Positions 46,414 to 54,601 of a stretch of DNA of 64,000 nt are shown in pieces. The DNA is from Pseudomonadota bacterium (GTDB taxonomy: Bacteria; Pseudomonadota; Gammaproteobacteria; Steroidobacterales; SZUA-146). The translations under genes were made by a program, and so were the position numbers. The number at the start of each line of letters is the position of its first letter. Within the stretch, counting starts at the first letter, position 1. The notes beneath the pieces are model-generated. The model ran no database searches, was not told the DNA's origin, and saw nothing but the letters and a program-made list of their open reading frames with translations. The stretch spans positions 199,181 through 263,180 of the forward strand of contig JBCCHD010000001.1 of NCBI GenBank assembly GCA_039028935.1, written 5' to 3'.

Positions 46414-48270
46414 TTGAACGATCTTGAAAAAATAAAGAACATCCTTTTCGGTAACGAAAAGAAAGCCCTGGATTCCTTGGTGCGGCGTCTAGAGCGACCG
46501 GAAGCACGAACCGCGGATGTCGCCGACGTTCTCCCCGATGCTGTCACCCGCAGTTACAACACAGACGAGCGCCTGGGTAAAGCACTCAGCCAGCCACTCG
46601 AGTCCACGCTCAGCGAAGCCATTCGACGCGAACCCAAAAAATTTGCCGATGCTTTGTTTCCCGTGATGGGGCCGGCGATTCGTAAGGCCATCAGCGAAGC
46701 GATTAAATCCACACTGCAAACCATCAACACGGCCATCGAAGAGAAATCGATTGGCAACCGAATTCGCGCGGCACGTGCCGGCGTGCCGCTTGCGGAGTAC
46801 GTGTTTCTCAAGAGCGTGGTCTACCGCGTTGATGAAGTGTATCTGGTCGACCCCGAGTCCGGTCGCCTCATTCATTACCTGCACCATCGGGACGTTGACA
46901 GCAAAGACGAAGACGCGGTGTCGGCCATGCTCACCGCTATACAGGACTTTGTACGCGATTCGTTTAGCAAAGGCACCGGCGGCGGGTTGCAGCGTGTGGC
47001 GATTGATGAGTACACGGTATTGGTCTCGCAGGGGCCTCATGCCATGTTGGCGTGTGTTGTGCGCGGCGGGCCACCGCAGTCGCTGTTGACCAATATCGAC
47101 GCCGCCAACGAGCGCGTGCATCTGCGTCACGCGGAGGCGCTTGCCGAGTTCGACGGACAGGCCGGCAGTATCGCCGGGTTGGATGCGGAGCTTGAAACAC
47201 TGTTGCAGGTGCAAAAACAGGAGACGGCGGCCACTCGTCCGCTGTTCGGCTGGAAGTCGAAACTGCTGGCGCTCGGGGTGTTGCTGTTGGTGGGCTATTT
47301 GATAGCAAACGCCTGGACGGTGAATCAAAAAATGCGCGCGCTGGCCGATCTTGTGCGCGCCACTCCCGGTATTCTCACGACCGAGTTGGCGCGTGACGGT
47401 CATCGCGCCATTGCGATTGAAGGGCTTCGTGATCCGCTCGCGCCACAGCCGCTTGATTTGGCGCGCCAAGTGGGCATCGATCCCAAACACTTTACGGCGA
47501 GCTTTCTGCCCTTTCAATCGTTGGAAGCGGCGATAATCGAGCAGCGTGCGCAGTCCACACTCGAGCCGCCGGCGGGCGTGTCATTAACGTTTGAAGACGG
47601 CACACTGTCCGCGAACGGCAGTGCGGCGGCGGGATTTCGCGAGCGGTTTATCAATCTTGCGCCATTGCTCGGCGGCGTGACGGACGTCGACGCGACGCAG
47701 TTGCGTTTAGATGATGCCTCACTACTCAAGTCGCTTGAGCAGGCGCTGGAACCGCCGCCGACGGTCGATCTGAGCGTGACGCAGGCGGTCGCCGTCGTGT
47801 CGGGTTCGGCGCCGCAGGCGTGGCACGATAAACTCCAAACCGTCAAAACGCTGGTGCCTGGCATCACTGATGTAAATCGAAAAGCGCTCAAACTCGAAGA
47901 GCGGGTCACGTTAGCCGGCCTGGTGGCATCGCTGCATAATCGAGCGGTGTTTTTTTCCTCGGGTGATCAGCTGGTGCCTAATCAAGAGGCGCAGATCAAT
48001 CGCACCGCGACACGACTGCGCTCGTATGAGGAACTGGCGATCGGTCTGGGACTCAAACCTGTTGTGCGAGTCATTGGCGAAGTCGATGGGAGTGGCGATC
48101 CGCGTGTCAACGAGTCGTTGATGGCGCGGCGCGCGAGCGTCTATCGAGAGGCGCTCATCGCGTATGGCGTGAATGCTGCGTTGCTTCGTATTGAGGCCTC
48201 TGCCGTACCTCAGTCCGAAGTGGTTGATCCTGCCAAGCGCCGGGCCATCATCAAAATGTCATCACAATAA
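46414..48270 (+). CDS. Inner-membrane protein with cytoplasmic sensor-like domain and periplasmic OmpA-like domain
   Basis: 618 residues from a TTG at 46414. No signal peptide. Cytoplasmic part (1-283): KIKNILFG at 6-13, a helical segment with KKFADALFPVMGPAIRKAIS, then about 130-222 an alpha/beta region (VYRVDEVYLVDPESGRLIHY) that looks roadblock/longin-like to me. One membrane segment at about 284-301. Periplasmic part: two BON-like repeats (about 385-450, 460-515, each ending GVTDVD/GITDVN) and a C-terminal OmpA/MotB domain (about 515-618) with the Asp and Arg (VIGEVDGSGD, ARRASVYREAL) used to bind peptidoglycan. It would connect the cytoplasmic module to the cell wall. The GTPase gene follows 18 bases later. 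Confidence 0.82.
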   Translation: MNDLEKIKNILFGNEKKALDSLVRRLERPEARTADVADVLPDAVTRSYNTDERLGKALSQPLESTLSEAIRREPKKFADALFPVMGPAIRKAISEAIKSTLQTINTAIEEKSIGNRIRAARAGVPLAEYVFLKSVVYRVDEVYLVDPESGRLIHYLHHRDVDSKDEDAVSAMLTAIQDFVRDSFSKGTGGGLQRVAIDEYTVLVSQGPHAMLACVVRGGPPQSLLTNIDAANERVHLRHAEALAEFDGQAGSIAGLDAELETLLQVQKQETAATRPLFGWKSKLLALGVLLLVGYLIANAWTVNQKMRALADLVRATPGILTTELARDGHRAIAIEGLRDPLAPQPLDLARQVGIDPKHFTASFLPFQSLEAAIIEQRAQSTLEPPAGVSLTFEDGTLSANGSAAAGFRERFINLAPLLGGVTDVDATQLRLDDASLLKSLEQALEPPPTVDLSVTQAVAVVSGSAPQAWHDKLQTVKTLVPGITDVNRKALKLEERVTLAGLVASLHNRAVFFSSGDQLVPNQEAQINRTATRLRSYEELAIGLGLKPVVRVIGEVDGSGDPRVNESLMARRASVYREALIAYGVNAALLRIEASAVPQSEVVDPAKRRAIIKMSSQ

Positions 48271-48288
48271 AAAAACAGGGGCGTCACT

Positions 48289-48795
48289 TTGGCTGAGCTC
48301 ACAAAAAAAGTATGTATCATCGGCGATTTCGCTGTTGGTAAAACCAGTTCCGTCGCGCGTTGTGTCAACAACGTGTTTTCCGAAAAATACCTCACGACTG
48401 TGGGCGTTAAGATCGATACGAAAGAACTGTCACTGAGCAATCGAAGCGAACCGGTTAAGCTTGTGATTTGGGATATTGCCGGCACCGATCGTTTTTCGGC
48501 GGTTGAGTTTTCATACCTGCGCGGATCAAACGGCTTCATTTTGGTGATTGACGGCACGCGACAACACACGCTGGATGTGGCGAAAAAACTGCGTGCTGAG
48601 GCGTTTGAACGCTACGGTGAGCAACCGTGCGTGACGTTGATCAATAAGTCGGACCTGGAGGACGAGTGGCAAATCAGTGACGAGATGGTCGCTGAACTCG
48701 ACGAACAAGGTTTCATGCCGTTTGTGACGAGCGCTAAAACCGGCGCGAATGTCGAGGCGGCGTTCACGCGCTTGGCCGAGTTGGTTGTGGACTGA
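48289..48795 (+). CDS. Rab/Ras-like small GTPase
   Basis: 168 residues from a TTG at 48289 with AGGGG upstream. A complete small G domain: P-loop GDFAVGKTS (12-20), switch I YLTTVGVKID with Thr37, G3 WDIAGTDRF (61-69), G4 NKSD (119-122), G5 TSAK (147-150). Switch I and WD.AG..RF are more Rab-like than MglA-like. The residue equivalent to catalytic Gln61 of Ras is Thr66, so intrinsic hydrolysis may be slow and dependent on a partner. There is no C-terminal cysteine for lipidation; membrane contact would need a partner such as the preceding OmpA-like protein. It is 18 bases after that gene and 2 bases before the hybrid kinase, so tightly co-translated. Function unknown. Confidence 0.92.
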   Translation: MAELTKKVCIIGDFAVGKTSSVARCVNNVFSEKYLTTVGVKIDTKELSLSNRSEPVKLVIWDIAGTDRFSAVEFSYLRGSNGFILVIDGTRQHTLDVAKKLRAEAFERYGEQPCVTLINKSDLEDEWQISDEMVAELDEQGFMPFVTSAKTGANVEAAFTRLAELVVD

Positions 48796-48797
48796 TC

Positions 48798-50351
48798 GTG
48801 TCGCTACCGTCCGCTGTTTCTCGTTACTTATTTCGTCTCGATCGAATTCAACGTCAGGCGCTGTGCCTCATGGTCGATGACCGCTATCGCGTTCATGAGG
48901 CGTGGGGAGATTGGCAAGGAATGGGTGTGTCAACGACACTCGATACCGACGCACGCGAGCTCGTTCCCGCACTGCATGGATTGCCGCTCGATGAGGTGGC
49001 CGTGCTTGAGTTTGTCGGGTTGCCCGGTGCAGGGACCTTCGATTTGCATGTGTTTACCGAGGGTAGCGACCGTTTTGTGTTGTTGTTGCCCTGCGATGCC
49101 GCCGAGCGACGCACCGCTGACATGCAGCAGGTGGCCAATGAAGTGCGCTTGCTCAACGAGCGACAAACTCGTTTGCTTAAAGAGCTTGAGGAGGCCCGTG
49201 CGGACCTCGAGGAAAAGAAACGCCAAGCTGATCATGCCAGTGCCATTAAATCACGGTTTATTGCGAGCATGTCACACGAGTTTCGTACCCCGCTGACATC
49301 GGTTATTGGCTATACCGAACTATTGCTGTCGGACCCAGGGACAGACGACATGAGTATGTCGCACGCCAGCGCCATACGACGATCGGCACACCATTTGTTG
49401 TCGATGGTCGACAACATTCTCGACCAAGCTCGGATCGAAGAGGGTAATGTCGCGATTCGACTGGCGGCAATGAATGTACGTCAGGTGACGGACGACATCA
49501 CGGCGATGCTCGCACCGCTTGCCGCAGAGAAGTTTTTGGGTTTTGCCGCGTTTGTGGCGCCCGATGTGCCCAAATGGGTGTATACGGACGAAGTTCGCGT
49601 GCGGCAAATATTGGTAAACCTCGTGGGCAACGCGATCAAATTCACCGACACGGGTTCGATTCGGCTCGAGATCACGTGGCAATCCGATCGTCTGACTTGT
49701 GTGGTTATCGATACCGGTCCCGGCATCGAACCCGATCAGCAGGCACTGATCTTCAACGCGTTTCATCGGGTGAATGGCCAAGACACAAAGCGCGGTACAG
49801 GACTTGGGCTGAACATCACGGCGCGTTTGGTTGAGTTGCTCAAAGGCACCGTTGCACTCGCATCGCAGCCAGGGCACGGCAGCACGTTTACCGTGGAGCT
49901 ACTGGCGCCCATTTCAGAACCTGAGGCGTTGACGGCTGACCCCAGTGTCAGTGCACAAGGGGGCAATGCTCGGGTGATGGTCGTGGAGGACGATCCTGAT
50001 TTGGTGGAGCTACTGAGTTTGTTTTTGGCGCGCGGTGGCTACGACGTAGTGCTTGCGCATGATGGCCAGCAGGCGATCGACGTGGCGTTGAGTGAACAGC
50101 CTGATTTGGTGCTGATGGACGTCAATATGCCGGTCATGGATGGCTTGTCAGCCGCGAAGGCACTGCGAAGCGAAGGCTATCAAAAGCCGGTGATCGCCTT
50201 GACCGCAAGTTTGAGTGTCAATGATCGCGATCAAGCCTTCGACTATGGGTGCGATGGCTATTTGGTCAAACCAATTAGCATGCCCGAGCTGCTGTCATCG
50301 GTTGAGCGATACCTCAACGAAGCGGCTCAGAGCGCCGAGGCGATACGATGA
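48798..50351 (+). CDS. Soluble hybrid histidine kinase
   Basis: 517 residues from GTG 48798. No membrane segment. An uncharacterised N-terminal region (1-105, possibly PAS-like) and a coiled coil (about 108-148) lead into HisKA with His160 in SMSHEFRTPLTSVIGY. HATPase_c has the N box (NLVGNAIKFT), DTGPGIEPDQ and GTGLGLNITARL. The C-terminal receiver has Glu397-Asp398-Asp399, phosphoacceptor Asp441 (LVLMDVNMPVMDG) and the YLVKP lysine. His160 to Asp441 to the Hpt protein at 43.4 kb to one of the two other receivers gives a complete phosphorelay; these pairings are inferred from proximity. The last four bases overlap miaE (ATGA). Confidence 0.93.
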   Translation: MSLPSAVSRYLFRLDRIQRQALCLMVDDRYRVHEAWGDWQGMGVSTTLDTDARELVPALHGLPLDEVAVLEFVGLPGAGTFDLHVFTEGSDRFVLLLPCDAAERRTADMQQVANEVRLLNERQTRLLKELEEARADLEEKKRQADHASAIKSRFIASMSHEFRTPLTSVIGYTELLLSDPGTDDMSMSHASAIRRSAHHLLSMVDNILDQARIEEGNVAIRLAAMNVRQVTDDITAMLAPLAAEKFLGFAAFVAPDVPKWVYTDEVRVRQILVNLVGNAIKFTDTGSIRLEITWQSDRLTCVVIDTGPGIEPDQQALIFNAFHRVNGQDTKRGTGLGLNITARLVELLKGTVALASQPGHGSTFTVELLAPISEPEALTADPSVSAQGGNARVMVVEDDPDLVELLSLFLARGGYDVVLAHDGQQAIDVALSEQPDLVLMDVNMPVMDGLSAAKALRSEGYQKPVIALTASLSVNDRDQAFDYGCDGYLVKPISMPELLSSVERYLNEAAQSAEAIR

Positions 50352-50980
50352 GCGCCCGACCGTTGCGGCAGGACAGCGGGACCGAGGTCAACGCCTTTTT
50401 GGCAGTGCCGACGTCCGATGAATGGGTGGCGTGGGCGCTTGAAAACGAAGCGGCATTGCTTTGGGATCATGGCAATTGTGAGAAGAAGGCCGCCTCAACG
50501 GCGCTGCAACTGCTTTATCGCTACCCGCAAAATGACGCGTTGGTTTATCGCATGTCGCGATTAGCGCGGGAAGAACTGCGTCATTTTGAACAGGTGCAAA
50601 AGCTCATCAAGCAGCGTGGCCACGAGTTTGTGCTGGTGCCAGCGGCTAAGTACGCGGCCCGACTGCTCAAAGCCGTGCGAACGCATGAACCGCAGCGACT
50701 CATCGATCAGCTCATTATTGGCGCCTTTATTGAGGCGCGCAGCTGCGAGCGCTTTGCGCGGGTGGCACCGAACCTCGACGCGCCGCTCAAAAAGTTCTAC
50801 CTGGGCTTGATGGAGTCGGAAGCGCGACATTTTCGCGAGTATCTCACGCTCGCCGAGCCGCTTTGCCAAACTGACGAACTCGATGCACGCATTGCGTTTT
50901 TTCGTGCGCTAGAAGCCGATGTTATTTCAGAGCCGGACGACGTGTTTGCGTTTCACAGTGGTCCACCACGCAACGAATAG
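50348..50980 (+). CDS. miaE: tRNA 2-methylthio-N6-isopentenyladenosine(37) hydroxylase
   Basis: 210 residues. Non-heme di-iron monooxygenase that hydroxylates ms2i6A37 to ms2io6A37 using O2. The ferritin-like four-helix fold is shown by repeated metal motifs: HGNCEKKAASTALQLLYRY, REELRHFEQV (ExxH), FIEARSCERF and SEARHFREY (ExxH). It overlaps the hybrid kinase by 4 bases (ATGA), so expression is tied to the signalling cluster. miaA/miaB are not in the window. The start at 50348 is supported by the overlap. Confidence 0.94.
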   Translation: MSARPLRQDSGTEVNAFLAVPTSDEWVAWALENEAALLWDHGNCEKKAASTALQLLYRYPQNDALVYRMSRLAREELRHFEQVQKLIKQRGHEFVLVPAAKYAARLLKAVRTHEPQRLIDQLIIGAFIEARSCERFARVAPNLDAPLKKFYLGLMESEARHFREYLTLAEPLCQTDELDARIAFFRALEADVISEPDDVFAFHSGPPRNE

Positions 50981-51157
50981 GCCATTTTTGTCGTACAGCG
51001 CCTCCCCGTTTGTGTCGGCATCGGATCGACCACGCCCGCCGGCAATGCGCGTCCACCCAAATGGCTCAAGCGCGAACCCACTGTCTGGCAAACCATCGCG
51101 ATGAGGGGCGAATCGATCCCGTGCTCGGCATCGTTGATCGCGCGGGGAACGGTTGGG

Positions 51158-52024
51158 TTAGCGAGGTAGGCGCTGCAGTTCGGCACCTTGCGCTGACCAG
51201 TACAGAACGCTGCCGTGTTCGAACCAATCGCCCAGCACAATGCGCTGATGGGTCTGCTGCTCGTATTCGATTGTGTGCACTCTAGGTCGATGGGTGTGAC
51301 CGTGCAATAGGATCTTCACGTCATGACGAGCAAATGCATCACGGACGGCGTCGGCGTTGACGTCCATGATGTCCTCGCTTTTGCTCGACATTTCCGACGC
51401 GCTGGCCGAACGCAATTGTTTGGCCAGGTCCAGGCGCTGCGGCACACTCATGGCCAAGAGGTTGGCCTGAAAATCGGGGTTGCGTAACGTGGCGCGTAGC
51501 GTTTGATAGTCGGTGTCATCGGTACAGAGTGTGTCACCGTGCATAAGCAGCAGGCGTGTTCCATAGCAGCTGATCACCGTTTCATCGGGCAGCACCGTGA
51601 GGCCGCAGGCGTCGGCAAACGCACTGCCAATCAGAAAGTCGCGATTACCGTGTGTAAAGAAAATGGCAATGCCGCGCGCAGTCACGCCGCGCAATACTTC
51701 GATCATCGCGTCGCCGGTTTCCCCCGGTGCATCATCTCCGATCCAGGCTTCGAACAAATCGCCAACGATATAAAGGTTTTCGGTGGTGGAGGGAAGCGCG
51801 TTGAGAAAATCGAAAAGCTGTGCAGTGATCTCTGGTCGTGTGGGATCAAGGTGTACATCGGATAAAAACACCGTATGCGGGTCAGTCGAGAAATCTCGGC
51901 CGACGGCGCTACTGATCGCCTCAGTTTGTTTGAGCAGCGCAACGGCACCGTCTCCGGAGTGGTTGGCGTGCTTGATTGACGGGCGTGCGTTCAAGAACGA
52001 ACCGTGTACGGCAGGTTGAACCAC
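51158..52024 (-). CDS. lpxH: UDP-2,3-diacylglucosamine diphosphatase LpxH
   Basis: 288 residues from a GTG at 52024. Hydrolyses UDP-2,3-diacylglucosamine to lipid X in lipid A synthesis, on the cytoplasmic face of the inner membrane. Metallophosphoesterase motifs: FLSDVHLDPTRPEI, YIVGDLFEAWIGDD, THGNRDFLIG, LLMHGDTLCTDD and LLHGHTHRPRVH. The catalytic core starts near residue 50, so about 45 N-terminal residues are extra relative to typical LpxH (about 240); no good internal start codon is visible. It starts 5 bases after the cyclophilin stop, as in gammaproteobacterial ppiB-lpxH pairs. It converges on miaE. Confidence 0.94.
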   Translation of the reverse strand: MVQPAVHGSFLNARPSIKHANHSGDGAVALLKQTEAISSAVGRDFSTDPHTVFLSDVHLDPTRPEITAQLFDFLNALPSTTENLYIVGDLFEAWIGDDAPGETGDAMIEVLRGVTARGIAIFFTHGNRDFLIGSAFADACGLTVLPDETVISCYGTRLLLMHGDTLCTDDTDYQTLRATLRNPDFQANLLAMSVPQRLDLAKQLRSASASEMSSKSEDIMDVNADAVRDAFARHDVKILLHGHTHRPRVHTIEYEQQTHQRIVLGDWFEHGSVLYWSAQGAELQRLPR

Positions 52025-52029
52025 AGGGG

Positions 52030-52653
52030 CTACTTGCGCAGTTTTGCCGATTTGAGCATCACGGTTTCAAGGGGTACGTCGGATGGGAAACTGCCCTTCG
52101 AGCCGGTCTTAACCGCGCCGATTTTGTCGAGCACATCCAATCCTTCGATGACCTCACCAAACACGGTGTAGCCCCACCGTTTTTCGCTTGGGTCGAGGCT
52201 GTGATTGTCGACAAGATTGATGAAGAACTGGGACGAAGCGGTGTGGGGCGGACCGAGCCGCGCCATGGCGATCGTGCCGCGGTAGTTACGCAGACCATTG
52301 CCCGATTCGTTAGGAATTTCAGGCTTAGTGGGTTTTTCGGCGAAGTCGCTATCATAGCCACCGCCTTGGACCATGAAGTCGCCGATCACGCGATGAAAAA
52401 TGGTGCCGTTATAGTGGCCGCTGCGTACATATTCGACAAAGTTCTTTACCGTGATGGGCGCGCGACGGCCATTGAGTTCGAGCACGATCGTGCCCAGGGT
52501 AGTTTCCATTTCAATGATCGGAAAGGTTGGAATACGCGGCGTGCGTTTTTTCTTGGCGGGCTCCTGGGCGTGGGCACCGGTTGAGAACAACAGCGATAAC
52601 ATAATGCCAGCCAGCCAGCGGTGAGCAACAAAAGTGGATACAGCCTGTTTCAT
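52030..52653 (-). CDS. Periplasmic cyclophilin-type peptidyl-prolyl isomerase
   Basis: 207 residues. A signal peptide (about 1-29, ending STGAHA) indicates export, so this is the PpiA-like periplasmic form although its place beside lpxH and cysS is that of cytoplasmic ppiB in E. coli. The cyclophilin domain (about 47-205) has FHRVIGDFMVQGGGYDSDF with the catalytic Arg, SQFFINLVDN and GYTVFGEVIEGLDVLDKI. It catalyses cis-trans isomerisation of prolyl bonds. It is divergent from cysS across a 200-base spacer in which I see no clear elements. Confidence 0.92.
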   Translation of the reverse strand: MKQAVSTFVAHRWLAGIMLSLLFSTGAHAQEPAKKKRTPRIPTFPIIEMETTLGTIVLELNGRRAPITVKNFVEYVRSGHYNGTIFHRVIGDFMVQGGGYDSDFAEKPTKPEIPNESGNGLRNYRGTIAMARLGPPHTASSQFFINLVDNHSLDPSEKRWGYTVFGEVIEGLDVLDKIGAVKTGSKGSFPSDVPLETVMLKSAKLRK

Positions 52654-52853
52654 AAGTTGAGTTCCTCTAGAGAGTGCCAGGTCGTCTGTTCGTGGCGGAG
52701 CGCCTCTTCGGTCCGCCTGTCGGTCTTGCCAATCGCCCGGTTTACGCTACCATCTGCCGACGCGCTCCACGCTTGGAGGCGAAGACGGCCGGTGAGTTCC
52801 CGCGCAATAATCAATAAATGTGTCCGCCCCTAGGGGCCAACAGCAGGTGTCGC

Positions 52854-54236
52854 ATGACCATTCAATTGTACAACAGCCTGAGTCGGCAAAAGGAAACCTT
52901 CGAGCCGATGGTGCCTGGCAGGGTCGGAATGTATGTCTGCGGCCTGACGATCTATGATCACAGTCATCTTGGACACGCGCGCATGCTCACTGCATTTGAC
53001 GTCATCGCGCGGCATTTCTCGGCGGAAGGCTTTGAGGTTACCTATGTCCGCAATATCACGGACATCGATGACAAGATTATTCAGCGCGCTGCCGAGAATG
53101 GCGAGACCGTTGACGAACTAACGGCGCGATTTACGGCGTCGATGCACCAGGATTGCGACGACCTGGGCCTTTTGCGCCCGACCATCGAGCCGACTGCGAC
53201 AGGCTCGATCGCCGAGATCATCGCCATGATTGAGGTGCTGGAAGCGAAAGGGTTTGCCTATCAGGGTAGCAACGGCGACGTATTTTACGCGGTCAAGAAG
53301 TTTGCGCCGTACGGCAAGTTATCGGGCAAGCAGATTGACGATCTCCGCGCGGGTGAACGTGTGGATGTGGACGACGCCAAGCGTGATCCGCTCGATTTTG
53401 TTTTGTGGAAAGCGGCCAAGCCTGGTGAGCCAAAATGGGATAGCCCGTGGGGCGAGGGCCGACCCGGCTGGCATATCGAGTGCTCTGCCATGTCAACCAC
53501 CCATCTTGGTAATGAGTTTGATATTCACGGTGGCGGCATGGATCTGCAGTTTCCGCATCACGAAAACGAGATTGCGCAAACGTGTGCAGCGACCGGTCAA
53601 GATTTTGCGCGGTATTGGATGCATAACGGTTTTGTCCAGGTCGACAATGAAAAAATGTCCAAATCGCTGGGCAACTTTTTTACCATTCGCGACATCATCA
53701 AGCTCTACAAACCGGAAGAAATTCGGTTGTTTTTGCTCAGCGCACATTATCGTAAACCGATAAACTTCTCCGATGGCGAGTTAAATCAGGCGAGCACGAA
53801 TCTAACCCGGCTGTATCTGTCGTTGCGTGGTCTTACTGACGGCACGCCGCCGGTTGAAGAATCCTACACCGAGCGGTTTCGAGCTGCGATGAATGACGAC
53901 TTCAACACCGCTGGTGCGATGTCGGTCCTGTACGAGCTGGCGCGCGATATCAACGTCGCCCGTGAGCGTGATCGCGATCAGGCGGCTGACCTGGCGGCAC
54001 TGCTCAAGGTACTCGGTGGCCGCTTGAATATCCTTCAGGCCGATCCGGAGGCTCAGTTGCGCGGCGATTCAGGGGACGGACCGTCGGATGCGGAAATCGA
54101 TGAGATGGTGGCAGAACGGACGGCGGCGAAAGCCGCCAAAAATTGGGCGAAGGCAGACGCGATCCGCGAGACGCTCTCCGCCCAAGGAATTGTGCTGGAA
54201 GACAGCGGCAACGCCACTACCTGGCGGCGACAATGA
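52854..54236 (+). CDS. cysS: Cysteinyl-tRNA synthetase
   Basis: 460 residues from the ATG at 52854. Class I synthetase charging tRNA-Cys. Catalytic zinc and ATP motifs: MYVCGLTIYDHSHLGHAR (zinc Cys and a HIGH-like HLGH), the zinc pair region WHIECSAMS and FDIHGGGMDLQFPHHENE, and the KMSKS motif as NEKMSKSLGNFF. The start fits the family consensus MTIQLYNSLSRQKE. Followed by the tRNA cluster, the order found in Pseudomonas-type genomes. Confidence 0.97.
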   Translation: MTIQLYNSLSRQKETFEPMVPGRVGMYVCGLTIYDHSHLGHARMLTAFDVIARHFSAEGFEVTYVRNITDIDDKIIQRAAENGETVDELTARFTASMHQDCDDLGLLRPTIEPTATGSIAEIIAMIEVLEAKGFAYQGSNGDVFYAVKKFAPYGKLSGKQIDDLRAGERVDVDDAKRDPLDFVLWKAAKPGEPKWDSPWGEGRPGWHIECSAMSTTHLGNEFDIHGGGMDLQFPHHENEIAQTCAATGQDFARYWMHNGFVQVDNEKMSKSLGNFFTIRDIIKLYKPEEIRLFLLSAHYRKPINFSDGELNQASTNLTRLYLSLRGLTDGTPPVEESYTERFRAAMNDDFNTAGAMSVLYELARDINVARERDRDQAADLAALLKVLGGRLNILQADPEAQLRGDSGDGPSDAEIDEMVAERTAAKAAKNWAKADAIRETLSAQGIVLEDSGNATTWRRQ

Positions 54237-54319
54237 CCCCGGTGGGCGGTCGTTCGCAGCGCGATTTTGTCGCGCAGACCGAACGCTGAAAAGGTCTGAA
54301 ATTTACGGCTTTTTGCTTG

Positions 54320-54348
54320 TTGACCTGACCTAAACCCGCACGTATTAT
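54320..54348 (+). promoter_or_regulatory. Predicted sigma70 promoter of the tRNA cluster
   Basis: TTGACC (54320-54325), 17-base spacer, TATTAT (54343-54348), each 5 of 6 to consensus. The bases after the -10 are very GC-rich (CCCAGTCCCGCGCGCGG), as expected of a stringently controlled discriminator. The start near 54355 gives a leader of about 40 bases before tRNA-Pro. Confidence 0.75.
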
Positions 54349-54392
54349 CCCAGTCCCGCGCGCGGCGTGTGGAACGTTTGGATCGTTATGAT

Positions 54393-54469
54393 CGGGGTAT
54401 GGCGCAGTCTGGTAGCGCATCTGCTTTGGGAGCAGAGGGTCGGGAGTTCGAATCTCTCTGCCCCGACCA
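54393..54469 (+). tRNA. tRNA-Pro (TGG)
   Basis: 77 bases including CCA. Seven-pair acceptor stem (CGGGGTA with TGCCCCG), anticodon loop TTTGGGA with TGG, and T-loop GTTCGAATC. First of four clustered tRNAs behind one promoter. Confidence 0.95.
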
Positions 54470-54502
54470 CCTAACTTCCTGAATTTCATTGATAAATGAC
54501 TT

Positions 54503-54579
54503 GCGCCCGTAGCTCAACTGGATAGAGCATCGGCCTTCTAAGCCGAGGGTTGCAGGTTCGAGTCCTGCCGGGCGCGCCA
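54503..54579 (+). tRNA. tRNA-Arg (TCT)
   Basis: 77 bases including encoded CCA. Acceptor GCGCCCG pairs with CGGGCGC; anticodon stem CGGCC/AAGCCG encloses TCT; T-loop GTTCGAGTC. Confidence 0.95.
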
Positions 54580-54601
54580 CGCTTGGTGCGACAACACTAT
54601 G

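Noticed and set aside
46489-47517. 342-codon antisense frame opposite the OmpA-like gene
   Set aside because: No domain, no ribosome binding site, and it would cover the membrane protein's conserved cytoplasmic region.
48289-48795. Calling the small GTPase MglA
   Set aside because: Its switch regions resemble Rab/Ras (WDIAGTDRF, YLTTVG) more than MglA, it is shorter than MglA, and there is no stand-alone MglB gene beside it.
43230-50351. Reading the signalling cluster as an antiphage defence island
   Set aside because: There is no nuclease, NTPase effector, toxin or mobile-element hallmark; the parts are signalling and envelope proteins, and base composition looks like the neighbours.
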